Positions 17,018 through 28,042 of a stretch of DNA of 64,000 bases are shown here, one piece after another (positions within the stretch are counted from its first letter, which is position 1; every line of letters starts with the position of its first letter). Under the pieces are notes generated by a model. That model saw only the letters and a program-made list of their open reading frames with translations, made no database searches and had not been told where the DNA came from. The stretch is taken from positions 124,001 to 188,000 of the forward strand of contig NZ_AAYC01000003.1 in assembly GCF_000169455.1 (NCBI RefSeq), read 5' to 3'. The position numbers and the translations under genes are program-made. Source of the stretch: Roseobacter sp. SK209-2-6 (GTDB taxonomy: Bacteria; Pseudomonadota; Alphaproteobacteria; Rhodobacterales; Rhodobacteraceae).

Positions 17018-17527
17018 ATGCAGCCAGTTGTTCTTTTGATTTCGCTGATACTGATGGCCCTGCTGTCGACTATCTTCTTCCTGGCGGCGAGGGCATCGCG
17101 TGGGCCAGGACCCGGACCCAAAGCCAATGCTAAACGAACAGGGCTAATCTGGGCTCTTACAATCCTTGGGGTGATCGTCTCGGTTGGGTCTCTCCGCAAC
17201 TGGCCACATGCGCTAGCCAGCACCAGCGACGCATTAGAGGTAAATGTCAGCGGTGGTCAGTGGTGGTGGGACATCGACACCACAGAAATTCCGCTCGGCA
17301 AGCCTGTCAATTTCAACGTGACAACCGAAGACGTCACCCACGGTATGGGAATCTATAACCAAGATTTGACCTTGCTAACGCAGGTGCAGGCGATCCCCGG
17401 ATACACCACTCAAATCACCTACACCTTCACGGAACCAGGCAACTACCAAGTCCTGTGCATGGAGTTCTGCGGAGTGGCGCATCACGACATGGTCAACGAA
17501 TTCGAAGTTGTAGTGGTGGAGGAATAA
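17018..17527 (+). CDS. norS: CuA-containing subunit II of a haem-copper NO reductase/oxidase (NorS-like)
   Basis: A 169-aa protein with two N-terminal membrane helices and a cupredoxin domain. The CuA ligands are complete: His108, Cys147, Cys151, His155 and Met158 (LCMEFCGVAHHDM). SGGQWWWDIDT is the conserved aromatic electron-entry patch. It feeds electrons to the subunit I encoded directly downstream. Gene order (CuA subunit, subunit I, SenC, small membrane protein) is that of norSY-senC-orf1 clusters of sNOR-type NO reductases. An oxygen-reducing ba3-like function is the alternative. Confidence 0.8.
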   Translation: MQPVVLLISLILMALLSTIFFLAARASRGPGPGPKANAKRTGLIWALTILGVIVSVGSLRNWPHALASTSDALEVNVSGGQWWWDIDTTEIPLGKPVNFNVTTEDVTHGMGIYNQDLTLLTQVQAIPGYTTQITYTFTEPGNYQVLCMEFCGVAHHDMVNEFEVVVVEE

Positions 17528-18988
17528 ATGAGCATAGCAATAGAACCCGGCGCGGGAGCCCCCGTTGTAACGGTACCCCAGGCTGGCGCGATCAAAGTCA
17601 CGATGATCCTCTCTGGTGCGGTCTTCATGCTGATGATGGTCTTTGGCCTGATCATGCGGGCGGCCCAGGGCCAGTGGATAGAGCTGGACCCGGCCCTGTT
17701 TTACCAGATTTTGACGGCACATGGCGCTGGCATGGTTGGCACAGCAGCGCTCTCTGGCGCGGCTATCCTATGGTACTTCAGTGGTCGCCATGTGGTGCTG
17801 ACTGTTGGTATTTTTTGGGCCTTTCTTGGCCTGTTCCTAGTGGGTGTCGTCTTGATCCTTGGCGCTATCTTTGTCGGTGGTTTTGGGGGTGCTTGGACCT
17901 TCCTGTTCCCGCTCCCCGCCCTGTCCGGCGGCGCGTGGGAGGCAGAGGCTGCGGCAGCCTTCATGCTGGGGTATGTGGCAATTGGAGTTGGCTTCTTGCT
18001 CTACTATCTGGAGCTTGGCCGACAGATCCACGCTCGCTATGGCAGCTTAGTGCGTGCGCTGGGATGGAACCTGATCCTTGGTCGCGAGGATGACAACCCG
18101 CCACCGCCAACAATCGTAGCCGCCGCTGCCGTTACCATTTTTAACTCGATCGGCATCATCTTGGGCGCAGCGGTTCTGGTCGCAAGCCTCGTGCATCTCT
18201 TGGTGCCAGGGTTTGAGGTCAATGCGCTTCTGGCCAAGAACCTGATATATTTCTTTGGCCATGTTTTCATCAATGCCTCGATCTACATGGCGGTGACTGC
18301 AGTTTACGAGATCTTGCCGGAGTACACAGGCAGGCCCTGGAAATCGAACCGGGTGTTTGCACTTGCTTGGAACGCGGTGTTGATCTTTGTGATGGCTGTC
18401 TATTGGCACCACCTGCTTCAAGACGTGGTGATGCCGCCTTGGATGCTTGTCGTGGGACAGCTTGTTTCCTACTTCAGCGGCATTCCCCTAATCGCGGTCA
18501 CGGCCTTCTCCACCTTTCTCTATGTGCGCGGGTCAAAAATGACTTGGGACCTGACCTCTTCTCTGTTGGTCTTGTCAGTGGCTGGCTGGTCTGTGGGATC
18601 CATTCCGGCATCCATCGACGGGATGATCAGCGTCAACAAAGTGATGCATAACACCATGTGGGTGCCCGGCCATTTTCATACCTATCTGCTTCTGGGCGAG
18701 GTCGCTATGGCCTTTGGCTTTATGGCCTGGTTGGTGCGTGGCAAGACCATCTCCGAGATGGGAACCTTGGACCAGGCTGCCTTTGGCACTTATCTGGCGG
18801 GCGCAGCCGGGTTTGTCGCAGTGTTTCTGTTCTCTGGCGCAGCTTCGATCCCACGCCGTTGGGCCGTGCACTACGAACAATGGCTGACCCACGACCGTAT
18901 CGGTACTTTGTTTGGCGTGCTTGTTGTGCTGGCAACACTGGTTTTTGTAGTGCGGTTTGTTGTCGGTTTAGGGCGGAACGACGGCTGA
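17528..18988 (+). CDS. norY: Haem-copper subunit I, probable sNOR-type nitric oxide reductase (NorY-like)
   Basis: A 486-aa membrane protein with about 12 helices and the six invariant histidines: His65 (TAHGAGM), His245 (FFGHVFIN), His294-His295 (YWHHLL), His382 and His384 (PGHFHTY). The position four residues after His245, which is the cross-linked Tyr of A- and B-type oxygen reductases, is Asn249. Loss of the Tyr is the hallmark of NO-reductase branches of this superfamily, and Asn is what I recall for sNOR. An automatic pipeline might label it cytochrome c oxidase subunit I. It abuts the CuA subunit gene and overlaps senC by one base. Confidence 0.82.
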   Translation: MSIAIEPGAGAPVVTVPQAGAIKVTMILSGAVFMLMMVFGLIMRAAQGQWIELDPALFYQILTAHGAGMVGTAALSGAAILWYFSGRHVVLTVGIFWAFLGLFLVGVVLILGAIFVGGFGGAWTFLFPLPALSGGAWEAEAAAAFMLGYVAIGVGFLLYYLELGRQIHARYGSLVRALGWNLILGREDDNPPPPTIVAAAAVTIFNSIGIILGAAVLVASLVHLLVPGFEVNALLAKNLIYFFGHVFINASIYMAVTAVYEILPEYTGRPWKSNRVFALAWNAVLIFVMAVYWHHLLQDVVMPPWMLVVGQLVSYFSGIPLIAVTAFSTFLYVRGSKMTWDLTSSLLVLSVAGWSVGSIPASIDGMISVNKVMHNTMWVPGHFHTYLLLGEVAMAFGFMAWLVRGKTISEMGTLDQAAFGTYLAGAAGFVAVFLFSGAASIPRRWAVHYEQWLTHDRIGTLFGVLVVLATLVFVVRFVVGLGRNDG

Positions 18989-19587
18989 TGTTGATCAGGT
19001 TCCTCCCCTCTATTCTCGCCGCTGCATTAGGCGGCGGGATCTTGTGGCAAACCACGGATGGGGCCCAGGCCTTCACCAGTGAGGCGGCCAGACGGCTGGA
19101 TGTTGTACGTGCGCCTCGTCCGGTTCCTGATCTTATGCTGGAGGATATGAATGGCCGTCAGGTACCTTTGCTACCGCAAAAAGGTGAGGTGGTATTGGTT
19201 GAGTTCATCTACACGGTCTGTGGGGACATTTGCCAGATTGCGGCTACGGATTTTGCGGGTATCCGTGATCAGCTGCACGCGCGAGGGGAAAACGTGAGGC
19301 TCATTTCTGTGAGTTTTGACCCCACGCGCGACACGCCAGAACAAATGGCCATCTACGGAGACGCCCATGAAGCGGATGGCTCAAATTGGACCATAGCCCG
19401 ACCAGAACCGGGTGCATTAGAGATTCTTCTGGATCTGTTTGATGTTGTTGTCATTCCAGACGAATGGGGGGGCTTTCAGCACAACGCTGCAATCCACGTG
19501 ATTTCTACAAAAGGCGAGTTTTCCGCGGTCTATGACACCGATGCGGTAGCGGCAGTGCTTGCACATTTTGACCGGAGGCGGTCATGA
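18988..19587 (+). CDS. senC: SCO1/SenC copper chaperone
   Basis: A 199-aa thioredoxin-fold protein with an N-terminal signal or anchor (MLIRFLPSILAAALGGGIL). The copper-binding Cys78 and Cys82 lie in YTVCGDICQ and the ligand His165 in GGFQHNAAIH. Sco proteins deliver copper to the CuA site, so this one very likely matures the CuA subunit encoded two genes upstream. The stop overlaps the next start by 4 bases. Confidence 0.9.
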   Translation: MLIRFLPSILAAALGGGILWQTTDGAQAFTSEAARRLDVVRAPRPVPDLMLEDMNGRQVPLLPQKGEVVLVEFIYTVCGDICQIAATDFAGIRDQLHARGENVRLISVSFDPTRDTPEQMAIYGDAHEADGSNWTIARPEPGALEILLDLFDVVVIPDEWGGFQHNAAIHVISTKGEFSAVYDTDAVAAVLAHFDRRRS

Positions 19588-20144
19588 AGATGATAGGGCT
19601 TACCGTCCTCGCAATTACTGAGGCCGTCGCTTTGCGGGTAGGAACGATTGAAAGCCCGATCCAGCATGTGCTTGTGCAGATGCCGCTATTGGTCTTGGCG
19701 GGAATAGTGGCGGCCCATGATCTGAGGGTCCGGCAGGATTGGGCTATTCCGCTTCTCTTATTGGCGTTAACTACCTTTTTGTTCTGGATGTTGCCGCGCA
19801 ATGTGGATTGGGCCCTGACCCCAGCCGGAGAATTGTCCAAATACATCTCACTGCCTTTGCTATTGGGTTTGCCTCTGCGCCTTTGCTGGCCTTGGCTTGG
19901 GCCAATTTTGCGAGGCTTCTTGAAAGCTAACGCCCTTTCGATGCTAGGGGTTCTTGGCTTCCTCTATACCCATGCCCCGATCAGGATATGCAATTCCTAT
20001 TTGGTCTCCGCTCAACAGAATCTGGGCTTTGCCTTTCTCTATCTCGCTGCCGTTTTGGCCTGCATCTGGGCTTTTCCGGTTTTGTTTGGATACCCGCGTT
20101 GGCTGCCTGATGCCGCCACCGGGTGCATAAAATACGGAGCATGA
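19584..20144 (+). CDS. Membrane protein of the norSY-senC cluster (orf1-like)
   Basis: A 186-aa protein with about five hydrophobic helices (VQMPLLVLAGIVAAHD, WAIPLLLLALTTFLFWMLP, NLGFAFLYLAAVLACIW). It lies fourth in the operon, the place of orf1 in norSY-senC-orf1 clusters. Features such as HDLRVRQDW and MLPRNVDW recall the CtaG-like membrane copper assembly proteins, but I cannot confirm that by eye. A role in assembly of the reductase is likely. Confidence 0.7.
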   Translation: MKMIGLTVLAITEAVALRVGTIESPIQHVLVQMPLLVLAGIVAAHDLRVRQDWAIPLLLLALTTFLFWMLPRNVDWALTPAGELSKYISLPLLLGLPLRLCWPWLGPILRGFLKANALSMLGVLGFLYTHAPIRICNSYLVSAQQNLGFAFLYLAAVLACIWAFPVLFGYPRWLPDAATGCIKYGA

Positions 20145-20148
20145 TGTG

Positions 20149-20979
20149 ATGACCTATGCTGATACTGTTCTAGGGTTTGCGCAGCTGGCACAGAAGAAAG
20201 GGCAGAATCTGAGATCCGATCCCATGGCCTTTTTGGTGCTTGCCCTCAAGGCAGGTGCCTTTGTTGGAGCGGGTATCCTGTTGATCTTTTCTTTGGGGCA
20301 AGGAGTCGATGGTGCCATCCGCCCAATTGTCATGGGAGGCAGTTTTGGCATTGCGCTCACGCTTGTGGTCTTTGCCGGGGCAGAACTTTTCACCGGGCAT
20401 ACAATGTACATGACCCATGGGCTGTTGACCGGTATTAGCGGAATAGGGGATCTGTTGCGCTGTTGGGGGGCAAGCTGGGCTGGCAACCTGGTTGGAGCTC
20501 TGCTGCTGGCGTTGCTGTTTGTGGCTGGTGGTGGCGGATTGATCTTAGGGGCCGGAGAAGATGCCTTGCTTTACAAGGTCGCAGCCAAGAAAATGCAGGG
20601 TTCCGGACTTGAGCTCTTTGCCAAAGCAATTTTGTGCAACTGGCTCGTTTGTCTTGCTCTGTGGTGCTCAGCCCGAGCTAAAGATGACGTAACCAAATGT
20701 ATCGTGATTTTTTGGTGCCTCTATGCATTCATTGCTGCGGGCTTTGAGCATAGCGTAGCCAATATGACTGTCTTCTCCGTCGCCCTGCTTTCTGACTATC
20801 CAGAAGGCATCTCCCCGGCAGGAGCTGCGCATAATCTGATTTTTGTCACTCTGGGCAATACCTTCGCCGGAGCTGGCATCATGGGATATGGATATTGGCG
20901 TGCTGCCTCGCGGCCGCGGGTTTCGGCTGGACCCACGAGTGAATTCTTGGGTGAGAAAACCCAGACGAAGGCGGGCTGA
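20149..20979 (+). CDS. nirC: Formate/nitrite transporter family protein, NirC-like
   Basis: A 276-aa FNT-family channel with six membrane segments. AGAELFTGHTMYM and SWAGNLVGALLLALLF are the family signatures, followed by CNWLVCLALWCSARAKDD and AAGFEHSVANMTVF. NirC moves nitrite. At the end of an NO-reductase-type operon it would import or expel nitrite linked to nitrosative metabolism. The ATG at 20149 has GGAGC upstream; a GTG at 20146 is also possible. The C-terminus ends exactly where a truncated IS begins, so the last residues may have been altered by that insertion. Confidence 0.88.
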   Translation: MTYADTVLGFAQLAQKKGQNLRSDPMAFLVLALKAGAFVGAGILLIFSLGQGVDGAIRPIVMGGSFGIALTLVVFAGAELFTGHTMYMTHGLLTGISGIGDLLRCWGASWAGNLVGALLLALLFVAGGGGLILGAGEDALLYKVAAKKMQGSGLELFAKAILCNWLVCLALWCSARAKDDVTKCIVIFWCLYAFIAAGFEHSVANMTVFSVALLSDYPEGISPAGAAHNLIFVTLGNTFAGAGIMGYGYWRAASRPRVSAGPTSEFLGEKTQTKAG

Positions 20980-21630
20980 TGCAGGCGCGTATCCCTGTGT
21001 CTTTCAATGCTTCCCGGAACCAATCGGCGTCCTAGCCGCGATCTCCAAGCAGCCGGTCGACATTCGGCAAACTGCTGATCACTGCCCTTGCCCCGATGTA
21101 GTCACTCACCAGTCCAGCGGTGATGAACAGGTTCAGTGGGCGCCCCTGGCTGTCGCAGATGGCATGCAGCTTGGTGTTCTTGCCACCTTTGGTTCGGCCT
21201 ATCAGGCGGCCGCGCCCCCCTTATTAACGCCCATGCTGGTCGCTGTACGATGTGCCCTGAGGTAGGTCACGTCGATCATCACTGTCTTTTCTTCGCCGTT
21301 TTCGGCTGCCAAACTGACCATCATCTGGGCAAAGATACCCTTGTCACTCCAACGTTTCCAGCGGTTGTATGGCATCTTGTGCGAGCTGTATTCCCCTGGT
21401 GCATCGCGCCATCTTAAGCCATTGCGGTTTATGAAGATAATCCCACTCAAGACACGCCGATCATCAACAGGTGGTTTTCCATGGGACTTCGGAAAATAGG
21501 GCTCAAGACGCGCCATCTGCGCATCGCCCAGCCAGAAAAGATCAGACATGTTCACCGCTCGAGTTTCGAACTGTGAATCACGACGCCAGGTGGAAATCAA
21601 TGCCAGGTGGAAATCAATGGGTCCCGATCC
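20980..21630 (-). mobile_element. IS5-family insertion sequence, truncated and decayed copy 2
   Basis: Related to the element at 9583-10430 but clearly diverged. The first transposase frame (MSDLFWLGDAQMARLEPYF, from 21549 down) and part of the second (RLIGRTKGGKNTKLHAICD, LLGDRG) are present. In the second frame the expected Tyr codon after GDRG is TAG, a nonsense change, and homology ends at about 20980. The remaining end is at 21611-21630 (AAATCAATGGGTCCCGATCC). The two frames are joined here by a -1 shift on GGGGGG, the normal arrangement. Confidence 0.8.
21585..21618. repeat. 17-bp direct tandem duplication at the IS end
   Basis: GCCAGGTGGAAATCAAT occurs twice in a row (21585-21601 and 21602-21618), so the outer part of the IS terminal sequence is duplicated. 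This looks like a replication-slippage or aborted-transposition scar. Confidence 0.85.
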
Positions 21631-21731
21631 TAGAGGAATTGATTCAAATTTTCTGATTTATGCGTGGTTAAAGTATTTCATTTTAGTCTCTCTGAGATTC
21701 TGTGCAAAGCCAGTGAGAGACCAGAGCTGCC

Positions 21732-24770
<3,039 letters not shown>

Positions 24771-24887
24771 AATTCGGCGTCGGCATCAGCCAGGGTTTTT
24801 CCAAGGCTCCGAGGTTGGCCAATGCCCATCAAGCAAATAAGAGATGCTTGACTCACGAATTGCCGTTTGCCATTTAGCCAAAGTGAC

Positions 24888-25071
24888 TGGTTCTACGAGT
24901 GCTTCAATGCGCAGTGGAAGAAATAGGGAACACGGTGCGGCGTACCCAAAAGGGACCAAATCCGTGACTGCCCCCGCAACTGTGAGCGGTGAGTGACGCT
25001 GAACAAGCCACTGGGGTTCTCCCGGGAAGGCCAGCTGAACCAAGACCCGTGAGTCAGGAGACCTGCCGGAC
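24888..25071 (+). ncRNA. Cobalamin riboswitch
   Basis: All core elements are in order: ATAGGGAA with CACGGTG, CCGTGACTGCCCCCGCAACTG, the B12 box GCCACTGG, GGGAAGGCC, and GACCCGTGAGTCAGGAGACC followed by TGCC. It precedes the cbi cobalt-transport operon. B12 riboswitches normally reduce expression when adenosylcobalamin is bound. The exact 5' limit of the P1 stem is approximate. Confidence 0.93.
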
Positions 25072-25085
25072 ACAAAGAACGATAG

Positions 25086-25104
25086 CTCCGCTTGCGGGGT
25101 TTTT
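25086..25104 (+). terminator. Probable expression-platform terminator of the riboswitch
   Basis: CTCCGC-TT-GCGGGG forms a short stem (one G-U pair) followed by five T residues, between the riboswitch core and cbiK. It fits control by premature termination. A second hairpin, ATGCAGG-TACG-CCTGCAT (about 25193-25210), lies nearer the start codon. Confidence 0.55.
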
Positions 25105-25227
25105 ACTCTTTTCCACCGGACGCCGGGGTGAGCGTCTGGCGCGATTGCCACAAGGCTAACCCGTGCCACTACTCCCCGTTGTTCATTCCTGAATGCAGGT
25201 ACGCCTGCATCGTCGAATGAGGACGAT

Positions 25228-26025
25228 ATGAAACTGAATGCTATGGCCGCTCTGCTGGCCACTTCCGCAGCAATGCTGAGCCCGGTTGCGGCTTCTGCAC
25301 ATTTCCTGCTGCACTACACTGAGAACTCGATGATCGAACGCCCCGGCGATGTGCCGGTCGGGCTGATTTTCTGGCACCCGATGGCCAATGGCCATGCCAT
25401 GGATATGGGTAAGCCGGAAGAGTTCTACATGATTCACAATGGCGAGAAGACCGATCTGACCGACCGGCTGGCGCCTGCGACCTTCAAAGGCGCGGAAAAC
25501 GAATCCGCCGCCTATACCGCATCAATCCCGGTGAAACGCTCCGGTGACTATGTGCTCGTCACTGTGCCTGCGCCTTACTATGAGGGAAGCGAGGACATCT
25601 ATATCCAGCAGATCACCAAATCTGTTCTGAACCGCAACACGCTGCCCACCGATTGGGACCAGCCCGTTGGCCTGGCCACAGAGATCCTGCCGCTGAATAA
25701 GCCCTATAACGTCATCGTGGGCTCCACCTTCTCCGGTCAGGTCCTGGCCGACGGCAAGCCGGTTCCCGGCGCGGAAATCGAGATCGAATTCATGGCTTCC
25801 GAGCCCAATCTGAAGACCTTTGCCACCACCAATCCTACTGTGGGCGAAATGCCGGGCGGAGCCATTGTGGCCATCGCCGATGATAATGGCGTCTTCTCCT
25901 TTGGCATCCCCAAAGCGGGTTACTGGGGCTTTGCCGCCTTGGGCTCTGGTCCCGCGACCGAGCACGAGGGTAAAGAGCTCAGCCAGGACGCGGTGATCTG
26001 GATCGAAGCGACCGACCTGAAATAA
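25228..26025 (+). CDS. cbiK: DUF4198-family periplasmic component of the cobalt ECF transporter (CbiK-like)
   Basis: A 265-aa secreted protein with a signal peptide (LAATSAAMLSPVAASA-like, mature end AHFLLHYTENS) and the DUF4198 beta-sandwich. HWHPMANGHAMDMG-type His/Met-rich text (seen as FWHPMANGHAMDMG) may bind metal. It is the first gene of the cbi operon behind the cobalamin riboswitch. Related proteins are called NikK or CbiK and are thought to feed metal to the CbiM/NikM channel. The symbol rests on that context; it is unrelated to the cobaltochelatase also named CbiK. Confidence 0.75.
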   Translation: MKLNAMAALLATSAAMLSPVAASAHFLLHYTENSMIERPGDVPVGLIFWHPMANGHAMDMGKPEEFYMIHNGEKTDLTDRLAPATFKGAENESAAYTASIPVKRSGDYVLVTVPAPYYEGSEDIYIQQITKSVLNRNTLPTDWDQPVGLATEILPLNKPYNVIVGSTFSGQVLADGKPVPGAEIEIEFMASEPNLKTFATTNPTVGEMPGGAIVAIADDNGVFSFGIPKAGYWGFAALGSGPATEHEGKELSQDAVIWIEATDLK

Positions 26026-26067
26026 GGCTGACCTGAAGTGAGACTGATCTGAAATGAGGCTGGCCCC
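26020..26067. repeat. Three 16-bp degenerate tandem repeats before cbiM
   Basis: Units begin AAATAAGGCTGACCTG (26020-26035), AAGTGAGACTGATCTG (26036-26051) and AAATGAGGCTGGCCCC (26052-26067), ending directly at the cbiM ATG. The repeat carries a TGAGG/TAAGG purine core, so it may have grown by duplication of a ribosome site. Confidence 0.7.
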
Positions 26068-26685
26068 ATGCATATCGTAGATGGCGCATTGTCAAACCCG
26101 GTTGTGATCGGCGGCGCTGTTGCCGCTGTCGGCGGTATTGCCATGGGGCTGCGCAGCCTGCCGCTGGAGCGTATTCCGGCGGCGGGTGTTCTTTCGGCTT
26201 CATTCTTCGTGGCCTCTCTGATCCATATCCCGATCGGGCCAAGTTCGGTTCATCTAATCTTGAACGGGCTGGCAGGTCTGGTGCTGGGCTGGGCGGCCTT
26301 TCCCGCTCTTTTTGTGGGGCTTTTGCTACAGGCGGTCTTCTTTGGCTTTGGCGGTCTGACCGTGCTAGGGGTCAATGCGGTGAATATCGCCTTGCCCGCT
26401 GTGATCGTTGGACTGATGTTCCGCCCCCTAGTCAGTCGCGGTTCCCCCCTGCATGGGGCTATCTGGGGCGGCATCGGTGGTGGCCTGGCCATCGCCGCGA
26501 CCACCCTGGCGGTTGCAGTTTCGCTGATGCTCTCGGGGGACGAGTTTATCCTGGCGGCGAAACTGGTGTTCTTCTCTCATATCCCTGTGATGATTATCGA
26601 AGCACTCCTCTCCGGGGCGGCCATTTTCCTGGCCCGGCGGGTAAAGCCCGAGCTGTTTATCGACACAAAAGGAAGCCTCGCATGA
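26068..26685 (+). CDS. cbiM: Cobalt ECF transporter substrate-binding membrane protein CbiM
   Basis: A 205-aa CbiM/NikM protein with about six helices. The N-terminal MHIVDGALSNPVV supplies the metal-binding amino terminus and His2, and LIHIPIGPSSVHLILNGLAG holds the other ligands of the family. CbiM captures Co(II) for uptake. It lies between the DUF4198 protein and cbiL and overlaps cbiL by 4 bases. Confidence 0.92.
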   Translation: MHIVDGALSNPVVIGGAVAAVGGIAMGLRSLPLERIPAAGVLSASFFVASLIHIPIGPSSVHLILNGLAGLVLGWAAFPALFVGLLLQAVFFGFGGLTVLGVNAVNIALPAVIVGLMFRPLVSRGSPLHGAIWGGIGGGLAIAATTLAVAVSLMLSGDEFILAAKLVFFSHIPVMIIEALLSGAAIFLARRVKPELFIDTKGSLA

Positions 26686-27257
26686 TCCGCTCTTGCCTCG
26701 TGGCCCTTGTCCTGCTGGCGCCCCTGCCCGCCCTGGCACACAATGTGATTTCCTCTGTCTTTCCTTCTGGTTCGGATATCGAAGGAGAGGTAGGGTTCTC
26801 GAACGGAGACATGGCAACGGACCTGCTGATCGAGGTTTTTGACACGGATGGTACAAAGCTGGGCGAAACGAAAACTGATACCGACGGGTTCTTTCTGTTT
26901 ACCCCATCAAAGCCGGTGACCCATGTCTTCCGTGGCGATCTGGGCGCAGGTCATGAGGCAGAGATTGTGATGGAGGCCGCCGAGGTTGCAGAAATCCTTG
27001 GTGTTGAGCCAATCGAGCAGGCCCCAGCAACAACCAGCGCTGCCGCTGCAACTGATGCTTCAGGTCTTTCTGATCAGGCGCGTGCTGAACTGGCGAAAAT
27101 GCTGCGCACTGAGCTGCGCCCGCTGCGCCAGGAACTGACCGCCTTCAAAAACAAATCGAACTTCCAGTCGGTCCTGGGCGGCATCGGCTATATCCTTGGT
27201 CTCTTCGGATTGGGTTTCTACCTCGCCGCAAGACGCAAAATTGGCAACGACACATGA
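26682..27257 (+). CDS. cbiL: Cobalt ECF transporter auxiliary protein (CbiL/NikL-like)
   Basis: A 191-aa protein with a signal peptide (CLVALVLLAPLPALA), a carboxypeptidase-regulatory-like beta domain (EVFDTDGTKLGETKTDTDGF), an Ala-rich linker, a predicted coiled coil (LRPLRQELTAFKN) and a C-terminal membrane anchor (GGIGYILGLFGLGFYLAARR). This is the NikL/CbiL layout. It probably stabilises CbiM. The name follows transporter usage and is not the methyltransferase CbiL of B12 synthesis. Confidence 0.8.
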   Translation: MIRSCLVALVLLAPLPALAHNVISSVFPSGSDIEGEVGFSNGDMATDLLIEVFDTDGTKLGETKTDTDGFFLFTPSKPVTHVFRGDLGAGHEAEIVMEAAEVAEILGVEPIEQAPATTSAAAATDASGLSDQARAELAKMLRTELRPLRQELTAFKNKSNFQSVLGGIGYILGLFGLGFYLAARRKIGNDT

Positions 27258-28042
27258 CCTATGTCCTGACAGGCAGCGAAAAGCCACTAACAGGATTTGG
27301 TGCATTTCAGGCCAAGATCTCTGGGTTCGATCCACGGATGCGCATCGTTATGACCGGCATCTATGCAGTGGTAATCGTCTCACTCAACAATCTACTGGTT
27401 CTGAGCGCAGCACTCTGCCTGTCTCTGTCGTTACTGGCTTTCTCAGGCCTGCCGCCCCGCAAAACACTGAAACGCATGGCGATGATGGACAGCTTCATCA
27501 TCTTTATGCTGCTGATGCTGCCCTTTACCATTCCCGGTGAACCCATGTTCACTGTCTTAGGGCTCGAGGCTAGCTGGGAGGGACTGCGGCGCGCCATCGA
27601 GATTGCCCTGACCGCCAATGCCGTCATCCTGGCCGTCATGACCCTGGTCGGCACTATGGAGCCGGTGACCATGGGGCATGCGCTCTTTGCCTTGAAAACC
27701 CCAGAGCGACTGGTGCATCTGATGATGTTCACCATCCGCTATATCGACGTGCTGCGCGAAGAGTATCAGCGACTGCGCACCTCGATGAAGCTGCGCGGCT
27801 TTCGCCCCGGCACCAATTGGCACACCTATCGCAGCTTTGGCTATCTGGTGGGCATGATGCTTGTGCGCGCAATCGAGCGCTCAGAACGTATACTTGCCGC
27901 GATGAAATGCCGGGGCTTTTCCGGGCGCATCATGTTGCTGGAGGACTTCCGCTTTCGCCGCGCTGACCTATTGTTCGTCCTGGCGCTTTCCTCAGCACTT
28001 GCTGCCCTGATCTGGGCAGAGGTCACCTATGTCGCTGCTTGA
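27254..28042 (+). CDS. cbiQ: Cobalt ECF transporter transmembrane protein CbiQ
   Basis: A 262-aa EcfT-type protein with about five helices. The two coupling motifs are seen: ALKTPERLVHLMMFTIRYID region followed by RLRTSMKLRGFRPG, and ERSERILAAMKCRGFSG. The Ala-x-x-x-Arg-Gly-type signatures contact the ATPase. It overlaps cbiO by 14 bases. Confidence 0.92.
   Translation: MTYVLTGSEKPLTGFGAFQAKISGFDPRMRIVMTGIYAVVIVSLNNLLVLSAALCLSLSLLAFSGLPPRKTLKRMAMMDSFIIFMLLMLPFTIPGEPMFTVLGLEASWEGLRRAIEIALTANAVILAVMTLVGTMEPVTMGHALFALKTPERLVHLMMFTIRYIDVLREEYQRLRTSMKLRGFRPGTNWHTYRSFGYLVGMMLVRAIERSERILAAMKCRGFSGRIMLLEDFRFRRADLLFVLALSSALAALIWAEVTYVAA

Noticed and set aside
9583-21630. NO cluster as a composite transposon between two IS5-family copies
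   Set aside because: The copies are clearly diverged in protein and DNA sequence and the right one is truncated, so they do not form a recent mobile pair.
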